Below are positions 1 through 12,039 of a DNA stretch of 64,000 nt, piece after piece (positions within the stretch are counted from its first letter, which is position 1; the number at the start of each line of letters is the position of its first letter). Under the pieces are notes generated by a model, which ran no database searches, was not told where the DNA came from, and saw nothing but the letters and a program-made list of their open reading frames with translations. The stretch is from NCBI RefSeq assembly GCF_032118995.1, contig NC_092656.1, forward strand, positions 12,638,261 through 12,702,260. The letters are read 5' to 3'. Source of the stretch: Asterias amurensis (taxonomy: Eukaryota > Echinodermata > Asteroidea > Forcipulatida > Asteriidae). The position numbers and the translations under genes are program-made.

Positions 1-156
1 AATAATAATAATAATTGTTTGTCTCCTAGTGTAGCAATGGGGTCAAAAATCACTATGGAAGTTCTTACGGAACTTGGTAGTCTATCATTATTTACATAAA
101 ATGAATGGCTCGGGGACTGGTACATAAACATTGGAATAACTCATCGATTTAAGTGT

Positions 157-2137
157 CTACTCCGTTCCATCACCTCGCGGAGTTCTGCCTGGTGGCGTTG
201 TCGTTACGGCTTGCGTGGTTGTCATTGCTATCGTGGTCGTCATCGCTGTGGTCGCCACCGTTGTCGTTGTAGGGGGCATGGTCGTGGTCTTGACCGATGT
301 GGTGGCTTGAGTCGTAGCTTGAGTCGTCGTGGCTTGAGTTGTGGTCGGCGATGTCGTGGTCGTAGGTTTCTTACATGGATTCTCATTGCTGTCGTCTCCG
401 TTGTCATCGTCCCCGTCATCGCTGTCATCGTTGCCACTGTCACCGCACTCGGAACTGTCATCGCCGTCGCTGTCATCACGGACAATTCGCTGACGATTCT
501 TCATGCGACGGAACTTTCTCAGGGGGCGACTATCAGAGATCTGTGCTAAGAAGAGCGCTGTGAACAAAACAGGAATGTGATAGTATTATAAGACAAAATG
601 TCATATTTGGTTACAAAAGCTATACGTACAAAACAACTTTGGTGATCAAGCTGAAACAATTAAAACAAGTTTTTACCGGGTTACAGACCAATAAATGCTT
701 AGCCAGGTTGAGACTTAGCTTGAAGGTTTGAAACCAGGATGTGTAAGTTGAATGTCGTACCCATATTTTTTTTCTTTTCTTTTTTCTTTAAGAAGAGATA
801 CTGTCAGCGGGCAATAATCAGCTCACAGATGGCATCATAATAGGATTGAACTTAGTCAACTTAATATCTAGTATAATAACAGATGTATGGTTGACTCGTT
901 AATTCCGGCGTTCCGGCCTTGAAAGAAAGTACTCTGTTAGGGCAGTTCCCGAATTCCGGTTGTAATTAAACGGCGCTTCGGGTCTTACGCTTTGGGCTAC
1001 AAAAAGCGATTGTTAAACGGAAAATTAATTGACATTTTGTGGTTTTGTGCAACTCTCATGACAAAACACTGTCCACTATTTTGTAGAACCGAAATGGTTG
1101 ACTACACAACAAGGCGAACCCATTATTGCCGTATAATTCTAGAGGCAAAAATATTTAATGGCAACTTACTCATCAATACACACCGGTGTGTTTCAGTGCT
1201 TGAAAAACTCTATCCAAACAGAGAGGAATTTAAAGGTAATTTGCCCCTTTAATTCAATCGCAGAACATCCCAGTAATTATCCCCGTAAAGTTTGAAATTT
1301 CTCATTCGTACCCATTTCCGGGCCCCAATACTTTCCCCAAAACATTGATTCGAATATGAATTTAGCTGACTCAAACAAACACATCATTGAAAAGTTACAA
1401 ATTCTTATATGTTAATCTCAAAAACATGATGGCTAAACAGTTAAGATTTTTTTTTTTTTTTTTTTTTAAGATATAGGCCTAATAAAAACATGTGTTGCGA
1501 TAGTTTTTTCATTGTTATAATACATGTCAAAATCATGTTTGTTTTCATCGAATCATCATTGAGTATGAGAAGATGTGTCAATATTGCATTATTTCCCGAA
1601 TACCTTAAATGATGAACTGGTTGTTGTTTTCTACATGTTGGTTGACTGATCAGTTTCTAGAAAACAGTCCTATGATAACAGTTTTGGTTGTCAAAAATAT
1701 GGTTTAAAGGGTGTATGTACTTTTTGTAGGACAAACAACACAATGTCCAAAGATTTACACCAAAGTTACACAGTTTGAACATAATGATAGTAGAAAGCTT
1801 CTCTGAAAATATTACGTGCTGAGGTGCTGCAGTTTTGGGGTAATAAATAAAACAATGTCATGAAAATAGTTTTCGTCTCATGAGACGAACATTATTTTAA
1901 GCATTTGCAAACGTATTTTCATTACATTGTTTTTACTAATTTCTCAAAAACTAAGGCACCTCAGTAAGTAATATTTGAAAGGAAGCTTTCCACTACCATT
2001 ATCTTCAAACCCTGTAAGTTTAATGTAAATCTATGGACAATTTGAAAAAGTACCCAAATCCTTTAACTAAACAAAAATAATTACTTACTCAAAGCTGCGA
2101 CCAGCAAGAACGTTGTAATAATCTTAGCTGAAGTCAT
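157..2137 (-). CDS. Gene 1: secreted Asp-rich/Thr-rich protein with C-terminal RGD, two exons
   Basis: Exon 1 is 2089..2137 and exon 2 is 157..557, joined in phase 1 across a 1531-bp intron (donor GTAAGTAA, acceptor TTCACAG). The spliced product is about 149 aa. The junction completes a signal peptide, MTSAKIITTFLLVAALTLFL then A, with likely cleavage before QISDS. Next comes a basic stretch (RPLRKFRRMKNRQR), an Asp/Ser/Gly-rich acidic block of about 35 residues with two Cys, and a mucin-like Thr block (TTTQATTTQATTQATT) suited to O-glycosylation. It ends PRGDGTE, so an RGD integrin-type motif lies three residues from the end. Unlike the other cluster members it shows no membrane segment; it may be secreted, or a donor-like GAG/GTGATG just before the stop may lead to an exon outside the window. 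Acidic plus Thr-rich composition would suit mineral or matrix binding, but this is inference. No family was recognised. Confidence 0.72.
1706..2062. mobile_element. Palindromic MITE-like element, family G, in intron 1 of gene 1
   Basis: The ends are imperfect inverted copies: TTTAAAGGGTGTATGTACTTTTT on the left (18 bases shared) and AAAAAGTACCCAAATCCTTTA on the right. Inner segments also mirror each other, for example the AGTAGAAAGCTTCTCTGAAAA region against TTTGAAAGGAAGCTTTCCACT. There is no coding capacity. It lies between the two exons of gene 1, just inside the splice donor. Confidence 0.55.
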
Positions 2138-2269
2138 TCTCGTAGGTCAGTTTACTTCACGATTTATTTTCGTACCACAAATAAAACTCAGCGAACAGAA
2201 TTTGTTTTCCCACGTCCTGCTGCAGTCACTCAATCTTAATAATTAGAATCACAGGATTTAACATTCATC

Positions 2270-2278
2270 CTTTTATGC
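2270..2278 (-). promoter_or_regulatory. Putative TATA box of gene 1
   Basis: The minus strand reads GCATAAAAGG about 135 bases upstream of the gene 1 start codon. That would place transcription start near 2245 and give a leader of about 100 bases. The start codon context has A at -3. Confidence 0.4.
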
Positions 2279-3899
2279 TGATCCGTTGGTGTCCGTTTTG
2301 TTGTTATTTTGTTTTGTTCGTGGCTGTTAAGTAAATCGAAACTAGAAAACGTCACTGTATTGTTCCGTTGGCGAATACAAAAGCTGTCATGGCGGACGTT
2401 CGCTTAACAGGATGTAAAGTTCTATAGTACACCGTTCTGGTAAAAGTTAATTGACTTGTCAGATGCGCGTATGCTGATTCACAAAATGATTACGTCATGA
2501 TTTTTTTAAAACAGCCGTGGTTATTTAACGAATTAAAGTTAAAGTGTGAACTATTAAACGTGCCAGAGTTTCCAGAAACATGTCTTTTTATGTAAGTTCA
2601 TGCTAAAAGCTTAATTTTGGGGATGAAGTAAATAACATTAAAAATAGGTTTTAATCGGGCGTTCTAAAACAATTAAAGCAAACATAAATGTTAAAGAATG
2701 CAGGATGTATGAGGTAAATCTATAAAATATTAAAACTTGTTGCCGTGCACAAACAAATCAAGCAATAAAGGCATCGTATGAAACAATATAATACTATTGA
2801 AGTCTTATATGGCGCCGCTAATATCCACCAGACTAGGTACTCAAGGCGCTGAGTATGTACAAACTTTCAGAAAGATCTATAGGTTATTGAAGTGATGCAT
2901 TCTGAGACCCTATTATTTATAGCACCTTATACGGGTTTACAAGGTGCTACGGCGCATACAGTAGCCACAGCCAGGAACAGCGGGGCGAACCCCTTCTCTT
3001 TTCAATAAGTGAAATGGGTTATTTTACATGCGTTTCAACACACCGGACGCAACGGCCTTACGTCAAATCCGAATAAACGTTTAAACAAACAATCACATTA
3101 ACGTAATTTTCCTTAAACTAGAAATGTATTTTAATGTTGTTTGTCTGTATGTCCCTAATAAATATGCCTTTTTGAGTAAAATTAAAATAAAAAAATCATA
3201 CAGTTTATTGAAAATCAAGATGACTATGGTTAAACACAAATACTTATTGCAATATAATTATTATTAATCTGCTTAAATAACAACAAATAATAAGATGATA
3301 ATATGGTAGCATCGAAGTTGCAATTATTGTCCCTTTAAAGGCAGTGTGTACTTTTGGTATAATTGTCAACAGTATCCCATGCACAATGAGTAAACCAACA
3401 AACCTGTGCAAATTTGGGCTCAAACCAAGTTGCTTTAAGATGCCTAAAAGGGGGCTTTATGTCTGAAGTCTATCACGGATTCAATTTGAGGGTTGGACAA
3501 TCCTATTTCTCTACTACTGTAATGTCAGTTCTAAAAACGATTTATAATAATTTTTTAATCGATGTTTAAAACGATGGAGTTTTTTTCAGAGCAGGGTACA
3601 TTTCCAGTGCTCTTTTTCAATTGAGTGTTATTATGGTCAATAATGGCTGAAGAAATCACAGTGCTGGCGATGCTAGGGAGTTCATATTTGGAAAACAAAC
3701 CATTAATAAGAATGACAATATTCAAAACTCACTACATAATCGTGTGCAAACGATTGGTATTCTTAAAACAATGTAGACATTTGCTTTATCATTGATCATA
3801 GGCTTACTTGAGTCCTTGAATGGTCAAAGCAGGCTTGTGGCTGTACATGGAATTATGAACTGTCACCATGTTATTTCATGTGTGCACGTACCCTTCACA
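2279..3899. other. Upstream region of gene 1, no gene seen
   Basis: This is AT-rich non-coding sequence with no convincing open frame. Around 3337-3450 a segment starting AAAGGCAGTGTGTACTTTTGGTATAATTGTC resembles a decayed end of the family B repeat. Confidence 0.4.
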
Positions 3900-4079
3900 C
3901 AGCCGTCGATTTCACAAAGAGTAATAGGACTCGTCTTATCTCGAGTTCGGACGAGCAACTCGTCCTAACTAACTTAGGATTAATCTTAAGGTCTGCATGC
4001 TACAGTGCAGGGTTGGGACTCGTCCTAAGTCCTAAGATTAGTCTTAAGTTAGGAAGAGTTTTGTGAAATCGACGGCTGG
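3900..4079. mobile_element. Palindromic MITE, family D, copy 1
   Basis: It has perfect 16-bp terminal inverted repeats, CAGCCGTCGATTTCAC and its complement, followed by further mirrored blocks built on CTTATCTCGAGTT and CGTCCTAACTTAGGA. It is 180 bp long and non-coding. A second copy is nested in another repeat at 23625..23772, and single-end fragments occur near 32773 and 42088. Confidence 0.65.
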
Positions 4080-5177
4080 AGTAATAATTCAACGTTCAAC
4101 CTTTGACCTGCTGTGACCATTGAACTTGTGCCCCTGGTATAACACTACATTTCGAGTGTTCAATTTATAATAAGTTTATTTACTGGAACCTTTAACTCAA
4201 CATGGCAATACTTGATACTTTTAAAGGTAACAAGGCAACGGCGGTTTTATAGCCGAACATTCTTAATCTTAATTTAAAGGGTGGGAAGGGACAGGGTGGG
4301 GGTGGGATGGAGGTGGCGGGACGGGGATGGGGGGGGGGGCAGAACATTATTATGTTTGAGCACTAGACTGCATTTTGCATATGTTTATTATAAAATGAAG
4401 CAGCTTTTAATAATGAGGAAATTGGCGTCTTTAGGTCCTGGTTGCAGAGATTTGCCGGTAAAGTGTTTTTTTATCATTACCTAGTTCTGAGAATGCGCCA
4501 TTTTCCGGGAGTGTCTGTTTCCTGATAAGTCTGCTGCCACCATGTGTCTAAAAATGTAATAGTTGCTCTATTTTCATGGAGGGCTGGGGCGTGAGAAAAC
4601 AATAATATGTTCGACCATTACAATTCGAGGTTCTACTACTTAGAAGTGTATTCGATAGTTAATGTCATTTGACAAAATTTGTTTATCGAGTTGGCCAATG
4701 TGTTTCTCAATCATGCACCGTGTCCGAAGTGGCAGCTACGGTTACTGTTAGGCTTCAGCTAGATCACGGCGTCATCATGCAATGAAGTTTAGTAAGTCCT
4801 TAGCAACAGCGGAACAACAGGTAGCCGCAGCATTCAATTCTCATACGACAATACTACTCCCCGGAACACAAACAAGACTTTAAAGAGACGTTAGTCCGAT
4901 TACTTTTGAATTTGTGTATATGGTCTTCTAACACCGTTTAAGACATGAACTCTGACAGCAATGACCACCGATCAACATTGGGTCTAAAAGGACGTGTCCA
5001 ATTTAGCGGCTACAGCTACGGCTACGGCTAGATTTCAGCGTCGTCAAGCTTTGACGCAAGATACGTCCTTAGCAACAAACGTGGAAACAGCCATAGCCGT
5101 AGTTATAGCCGCCAATTCGGACTCGGCCTATCAATACTCATGCCACTCAATACTCATCAAGTGTCATGCCATACGAT
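4080..5177. other. Intergenic stretch between the family D element and gene 2
   Basis: No gene was seen. It contains a G-rich run (about 4279-4340) and two segments with similar GGCTACAGCTACGGCTACGG-type sequence (about 4730-4770 and 5008-5050) that look like remnants of a palindromic repeat. It forms the 3' flank of gene 2. Confidence 0.35.
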
Positions 5178-7520
5178 TTATGCTGGTGGTCCAGAGTTAG
5201 ATCGTCGTTGTGTATGCTTTCCAATCACAATAGCGATAACACCTACCAGTGTCACGGCTCCGATGGACGACAGCGAGATTGCAATACGGGTCTTGGTGGC
5301 GTCACTCAGCCCCTGTGAGGTTTTATCGTCTTCATCCTCTGTGGGTGGGGGCGTGGTGGCACCAGGCTGCTCAGTCGTGACCCCGTCAGAAAGCTGCTTT
5401 GCCTTTTCAGCAAGTTTGTTCAACTTGAGGTCAGTTGACTCGGTATCCTCTGATGCCTTGTTATCCACCGGTTCCTCTATGTCCATTGGTTCCTCTGTAC
5501 CCACTGATTTATTTTCATCCATTGGTGCCTCATTGTCAACTGATGCCTCTTTCTCCACGGGTACCTCTTCGACAGGGACCCCTCCGCTGGTGGTCATCAC
5601 GCTTGAGGATTCAAGTTCACTTCCCTCGGCAACCTCTGAGCTCTCATCATCAGCCTCACTCTGTTGTCCGATGTCGGCTCCCTGCTCCTCCTCGCTATCT
5701 GTGGTAACTCCGGCTGTCTGTGCAGCTCCTTCGGAAACTTCAGAGCTCTCATCGCCAGCTTCGCCCATCTCTGCTCCCTCCCCGTCACCACCAACCATCT
5801 CTGGAGCGTCCATACCCTCACCCTCAGGTTGCCCTCCATTGATAGCGATGAAGGGATTAGTGCCTCCCGCTGGGGTCTCCTCTTTCTCCTCGCCGCCCAT
5901 AACCGGCATACCTCCCGTTGATTCCTCACCATCAGCCTCCTCTCCTTCCATCTCTTCATTCTCCTCCCCAGCCTCAGCTGCCTCCGATTCGTCTTCTGGT
6001 TCATTTTGCTCGTTAGCCTCCTCCTCCGTCTCCTCCTCCTCCCCATTCTGCTCTGCGACAGCAGCAGCTTCCATGGCGGCACCTCCGGCCTCAGTGCTCT
6101 CCACGTCGCCATCTCCCTGACCGGTCATCTGTGGTTTGGGGACGACCTTCCCGCCGATGTTTCCGAAGAATACCCCCATCCCCTGCCGATCGACCTCTCC
6201 TGCCGTTCCACCGGCCGCGTTGTCGGTACCCATCTGAGCAGCTGCATCAACCTGTTCGTTGCTCTCGTCATTCTGGGCAAATGCTGTGCCTGGGGAGTTA
6301 CACAAAAAACATACGGATGAAAACAGCCTAATATATACAGTGATATTTTTCTTAAGAGGTTGAAGTGAATATTATTCAGTGCGCAAACATTCGTTTGTGT
6401 GTGAGTACACCACAAATAAATAATAAACGCCGATGCACCTATTTTAAAGTAGTCACAACTTTTTTTTAGTCGACATGTCTATACCATCAACTATTTTGTT
6501 TTCGTATGTTATCGTTTGTCCCTTTAATGACGTGTTTGTTTGTTTGTTTGTTTGTTTGTTTGTTTGTTTGTTTGTTTGTTTGTTTGTTTGTTTGTTTGTT
6601 TGTTTGTTTGTTTGTTTGTTTGTTTGTTTGTTTGTTTGTTTGTTTGTTTGTTTGTTTGTTTGTTTGTTTGTTTGTTTGTTTGTTTGTTTGTTTGTTTGTT
6701 TGTTTGTTTGTTTGTTTGTTTGTTTGTTTGTTTGTTTGTTTGTTTGTTTGTTTGTTTGTTTGTTTGTTTGTTTGTTTGTTTGTTTGTTTGTTTGTTTGTT
6801 TGTTTGTTTGTTTGTTTGTTTGTTTGTTTGTTTGTTTGTTTGTTTGTTTGTTTGTTTGTTTGTTTGTTTGTTTGTTTGTTTGTTTGTTTGTTTGTTTGTT
6901 TGTTTGTTTGTTTGTTTGTTTGTTTGTTTGTTTGTTTGTTTGTTTGTTTGTTTGTTTGTTTGTTTGTTTGTTTGTTTGTTTGTTTGTTTGTTTGTTTGTT
7001 TGTTTGTTTGTTTGTTTGTTTGTTTGTTTGTTTGTTTGTTTGTTTGTTTGTTTGTTTGTTTGTTTGTTTGTTTGTTTGTTTGTTTGTTTGTTTGTTTGTT
7101 TGTTTGTTTGTTTGTTTGTTTGTTTGTTTGTTTGTTTGTTTGTTTGTTTGTTTGTTTGTTTGTTTGTTTGTTTGTTTGTTTGTTTGTTTATAATTGACTG
7201 CACAAATCTATAGGAGGCAAAACCATGTTAACATTCAAAAGCAAACAATGCACTTTCATGATGTTTGATAAGTTTTATTATCAATGATGCAGGTGACCGG
7301 GTATAGCAAAATGACAGCTGTTTCGAAGAAACAACCTAATTTAAAAGCAAACCTTGCTCCTTCAATGTTAAAACTAAACAAATATGAGTGTAAATGTCAG
7401 CTGTCATGTGACTCATTATCAAGTGACTCATGGTCATGTGACTTATATATCTAAAATAAGACGACATTATGGCTCCGATGTTGATGTTGATGTTGAGTTT
7501 GTTTTCAAACTACAGAAAAA

Positions 7521-7556
<36 letters not shown>

Positions 7557-8480
7557 CCATTTTATCAAAATTGTTCACTAAAATAAATGTGCGCCATGGG
7601 AGGGCTTCTGTATGATATTAAACGAACATCTTCCTGAATATTTGTTGCAATAACTTCGTACACTAACCATTCCAGTTTTATATCAAGATTTTCGACAATA
7701 ATTTTACAATGATTTTAAAATATTGGTCGACAGTAAAATATTGGTCGACAGTTTTGTTTTCAGAATCACTTGCACATCCTCATAGTTTCTTGAATCAGCT
7801 TACGTTGAACAACTCATGGATAAGCACAACCATATATTTACTACCCCCCCCACCCCACCCCAACATATTTAACTAAGCATGTAAGCACAACACCTTGCTA
7901 AGCACAGCATCGAATTTTCCTTAGAAGTAACAGGTTTAACCTGCAAGCCAGAATTACATTGAGCTTGCATTTTTATGGCTGGTGCCGCACTCAATATTTG
8001 CTTAGCAAGTGTATGTTATATAAGCAGAATTTCTGCTAGACAGATTTATGAAGTTTATGCTGCAAACAAAGTAAATTTAATTGATACCTTACCCAAACAG
8101 AAAAAAAGCCGGGAAAGTTTTGGTGAAGATTTGACTTAAACCAAATTGTACATCAAAATAGACAGACAAACCGACACAACCCCAAACTATCAGCCTAGTC
8201 CCATTAAGTTTTTGCTTTTTGCCCAAAGGAATCTTTAGTTTTTATAACAGCTAACATTGCAATCGGAAGATCTGCTCAAGTAGTATGCGAAATCTTGCAT
8301 TTCCAAGATGGCTGCCATTTTCAAATAATTGTCTAAGTATATTCCCAAACGGCCGATGTTTCCACCAATCCATGATCCTAAACCGTAACAGAATAAATTA
8401 ATTAAAAGCTGAAATATGACTAACTTACCGATAAGAAGAACAACGATAAGAACAGACAATGCATTCATCTTAGACGCCAT
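5178..8480 (-). CDS. Gene 2: Glu-rich single-pass membrane protein, two exons
   Basis: Exon 1 is 8429..8480 and exon 2 is 5178..6289, joined in phase 1 over a 2139-bp intron (donor GTAAGTTAG, acceptor CTCCCCAG). The product is about 387 aa. Splicing restores a signal peptide, MASKMNALSVLIVVLLIGTA then FA, with likely cleavage before QNDES. Residues about 40-65 carry a GVFFGNIGG motif like the FF-x-[IV]-x-GG motif of genes 5 and 7. A strongly acidic ectodomain follows, rich in Glu, Ser, Gly and Ala, with a degenerate repeat of PMDE, PVDN and EEPMDIEEP type. The membrane segment is about residues 353-374 (IAISLSSIGAVTLVGVIAIV), with a short basic tail ending RRSNSGPPA. The start context is ACAATGG. 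The acidic ectodomain would bind divalent cations; a role in mineral or extracellular matrix is inference. The antisense frame is also open because of the biased codons and is not taken as coding. Confidence 0.82.
6533..7189. repeat. Perfect (TGTT)n microsatellite, about 164 units
   Basis: 657 bp of TTTG-type tetranucleotide repeat with no interruption seen, inside intron 1 of gene 2 and about 240 bases from the splice acceptor. All six frames are open across it, giving FVCL and TNKQ pseudo-proteins that are artefacts. Confidence 0.97.
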
Positions 8481-10983
8481 TGTAGCTAATATCGAGACGT
8501 CCTGAAGCCGGCTGAGCGAGAGAGAAAAAAAGGACCGAGAAACGTGGATGTCTCACACCGGCTGGGATTGTCGCATGCCCAAGGATGTATAGAATCACGG
8601 TACTAGCTGACTCACCGCAACGTGTTCCAGGCCCCCTTCACGTGAGAAGTTGACAGACCCTGTTTACCACAAAATGTAGTTGGGGTCATTCATACCACGT
8701 ACATTATTAAAATAAACTTGTGCTTATGCTTACTGAAAAATATAAAAGGCAAGCTTACGTCATGTTGTACGTTACGGTGACATCTTGGCATCGAAATGAT
8801 GTTTGAATTTCCGGTTCGAACCGGAAGAGACTCCATTAGAAAAATTAACTCCCTTGATGTTTTTAATTTTGGCCTGTAATTACGTCGAGCATTTTGGTTG
8901 GCTCTATGGTGTCATTAAACACAGACTGTGGCGTGAGATAAAAATATATCTTGGCAACACAGTTGCTTCTTGCGGTTAAAGTTGTTTTTAACAAAGACGT
9001 CGTTGACAGAATATAGGATGGGTCAATTAAGGACAATGGGTGGTGGACTAAAAGGTTTCAGTCAAGAAATCAGCAAGTGCCTAGAGGAAACCTTCAAAAC
9101 ATTTGTTTCCTTAAAGGGAAGACAACACGCTTAATTTTACAGACCTATCAAATAATATGTTAAGGTTATAGAGTGATCGCTTGGTAATTGGAACCCTACT
9201 GTTTGTTTAAATACAACTTAGCTGTAAGTATGATACCATAAAACTAACAGTGGACAATTTAGTTGAAAAGGTGTTCGTGTTTGTTAGATTATAGCGAAAA
9301 ATTGGGAGTTGTGATGTTCAAGCCGAAATCTAATCTGCAACTAGAATACACGATCTGAGAAACTGAACTGTCGGTAAAGGTTTTTTTTTTTTTCTTTCTT
9401 TTTTTTTTTCCGGGGGGGGGGGGGATAACAACATTAATATTTCCCAATAACCTTTCAACAGAGAAGCTCCTCAAATACAGTACACAAACAAAATCTGTGA
9501 AGCCACCTCCTCCACTCATTATGCGATGATTTTGTCTACACCTTCCCCGAATGATTTATTTTTAATTACGCCATCTGCCATTGTTTGTGGTTTTTTATTT
9601 CATTTCAGAGGGAACACTACTGGGTAGGAATTGTGCCAGCATGACCTTCGCAGTCAGTGAGATTTTATTTTGACAGCATAACGTTCTTTTAAAAATGCTA
9701 CTGAGTCTTTTATCATCAAAGTTATGTTTACTTAAACATACAAACAACAAAAAGTAATTCCCAACATGTTGGGTGGAATAACTATTTGTTGTTTGTCTGT
9801 TTTTGTTGTTGTTGTTTTTTACGCCATCTGCCATTTGAAGACAAAAGACTTTTGAAAGAACGTCATGCTGTCAAAGTGTTTTTATTTTTTATTTTTTATT
9901 ATCATTTTAACCAAAACTAGTCTAAACTGTAATAGTTTAGACGTGGTATAAACTTTAAATTTTATATAAACATTATAAAGAAGCTAAACAAATCGAGCCT
10001 TTACTGGAAACAGAATTCTCAAATTAAGTTGTGATTTCCTGGATACACGTGTTGTTGTTTTTTTTCCCGTCGAAATTACTGACAAACACAAACACATTAT
10101 TAATGTGGCGCTAACTTTCAACAGTTTTTGATTGAATTACTAGACGGAAACTGTTCATTCAGTTTGGCCTTAAACTCTAATCGAGGGACAGTTAACTTCG
10201 TGTTGAGCAACATTGAATGTCTCATTTTTGATTTCCTGATGTTTTCCCTTTAAAATCTGTGTTTATTTTACCTAAAATGGTTACAAGTTGCAATGTTTAG
10301 GTTTTGAAACAAACAAAAAGAGAGCTGATAGACCTCTTGTTAAGTAATAAGGTTGTGTAAAGTTCCGGTCATTACTCACTGTCTGACCCGACTTCCCGGT
10401 TAGTCGAGGTCAAGAGGTTAGATTATGTAAGGTGCAGTCTCGTGAAGAGTTTCTTTAAGTAGTGAGGTGTAAAAGAGTGCGGATTCATAATGTGCCCCGT
10501 GGGTTTGTTTTCTAACTGAACGGATTCAATTATTTATGTGTGGTGTCTGGCTCAAAGCTTTTGCCGACTTTAATTTGTTTGTCAAAATCAAAGACGGCCA
10601 CAAAGATGGCCGCCAAATTACGCCATGTATCTATTTATTCAAAATTGGAAACCTCACAATTAACTGGACACTTTCAAATAGTAGACACAAGTTAGACAAA
10701 AGTATCAATGAAGTGCGTCACCCCCCCCCCCCCCCAACCACCACTTCCAACCGGACTAAAGTTATTGCATAAAGTAAAACGAAAATGACAATCAAGAAAT
10801 GTAAATAGTATTCATAAATCGTGCACAAAGTGGAGAGTTGGCTCGCTCTTCGGTCACAATGGAATTTTACATTAGTCAAATTGTATCTCCCAGAAGAAGA
10901 AATTAGCTCGAGTAACCGGCTTTTAGATGTCTATGGTCCCCCCCCCCTCTTCGGTTGATATTAATGGTTGGGATTACCTAAAT
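8481..10983. other. Upstream/intergenic region of gene 2, no gene seen
   Basis: AT-rich non-coding sequence. A TATA-like CTATACATCC on the minus strand near 8587-8596 is about 110 bases above the gene 2 start and is only a weak promoter candidate. Around 9110-9385 a segment starting TTAAAGGGAAGACAACACGC resembles the family at 51290-51632. Poly-T and poly-G tracts occur at about 9378-9424 and poly-C at about 10720. Confidence 0.35.
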
Positions 10984-11364
10984 ACAGCGGACACTATTGA
11001 TAATTGTCAAAGACCAGTCTTCTCACTTGGTGTATATCAACATATGCATAAATATACAAACATGTGAAAATTTCAGCTCAATCGGTCGTCGGAGTTACAA
11101 GATAACTATGAAATAAAAAAGCACCCTTGTCACACGAAGTTGTGTGCTTTTAGATGCTTGATTTCGAGACCTCAAATTCTAAACTTGAGGTCATGAAATC
11201 AAATTCGTGGAAAATTACTTCTTTCTCGAAAACTACGTCACTTCAGAGGGAGCTGTTTCTCACAATGTGTTATACTACCAACCTCTCCCCATTACTCGTA
11301 ACCAAGTGAGGTTTTATGCTGATAATTCTTTTGAGTAATTACCAATAGTGTCCACTGCCTTGAA
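10984..11364 (+). mobile_element. Family B short element, copy 1
   Basis: It begins ACAGCGGACACTATTGATAATTGTC and ends CCAATAGTGTCCACTGCCTT, the inverted ends typical of this family. The centre holds a palindrome built on GATTTCGAGACCTCAAATT against its complement. It is about 380 bp and non-coding. At least a dozen related copies lie elsewhere in the window. Confidence 0.7.
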
Positions 11365-11647
11365 ACAACCGTTTTTAACCAAAACATGCATATTGAACCA
11401 CATCGGTATTATTAAGGGAGGCCATATCGTTTTGGTTTAGTTAAACATATTTACCCATCTACTCACTTAAGTCGTATAAATAATTTCCAAGATAATGTAC
11501 CAACTTTACAATAGCGTCAAGCGAAAAAAAAAAAAAAAAAAAAAAAAAACAATTTGTAATGAATCTTTTCATATTCACAAAATGTAGGTTTCTCATTGAA
11601 GTCATTGAAACCAACGCGAGGTTAAATGGTAAACTATTCTGAAACCA

Positions 11648-12039
11648 TTAAAGGAACACGTTGCCTTGGATCGGACGAGTTGGTCAAAACAAAAGCGTTT
11701 GTAACCGTTTTTTATAAAATGCATATATGGTTGGAAAGATGTTTTAAAAGTAGAATACAATGATCCACACAAGTTTGCCTCGAAATTGCGTGGTTTTCCT
11801 TCTACTGTGCGAACTAACATGGTCGGCCATTTATGGGAGTCAAAATTTTGACCCCCATAAATGGCCGACGTGTTAGTCGGCAAGGTAAAAGGAAAACCAC
11901 GCAATTTCGAGGCATGTTTGTGTGGATCATTGTATTCTACTTTTACAACATCTTTCTACCCATATGCATTTTATAAAAAACGGTTACAAACGCTTTTCAA
12001 AGACCAACTCGACCGATCCAAGGCAACGTGTTCCTTTAA
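11648..12039. mobile_element. Family A palindromic MITE, copy 1
   Basis: 392 bp and almost wholly palindromic. It runs from TTAAAGGAACACGTTGCC to GGCAACGTGTTCCTTTAA, with the centre at GGAGTCAAAATTTTGACCCC flanked by inverted GGCCATTTATGG. The flanking TTAA could be a target duplication as left by piggyBac-type transposases, which is inference. Open frames through it are by-products of the repeat. Confidence 0.8.

Noticed and set aside
5140-6120. 326-residue plus-strand frame opposite gene 2
   Set aside because: It is an antisense shadow: Ser/Pro-rich because the sense strand is Glu/Gly/Thr-rich. The sense strand has the splice sites, signal peptide and membrane segment.
6475-7213. Open frames of 217-240 residues with FVCL or TNKQ repeats on both strands
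   Set aside because: They are translations of the TGTT microsatellite; a 4-base repeat without stops opens all frames.
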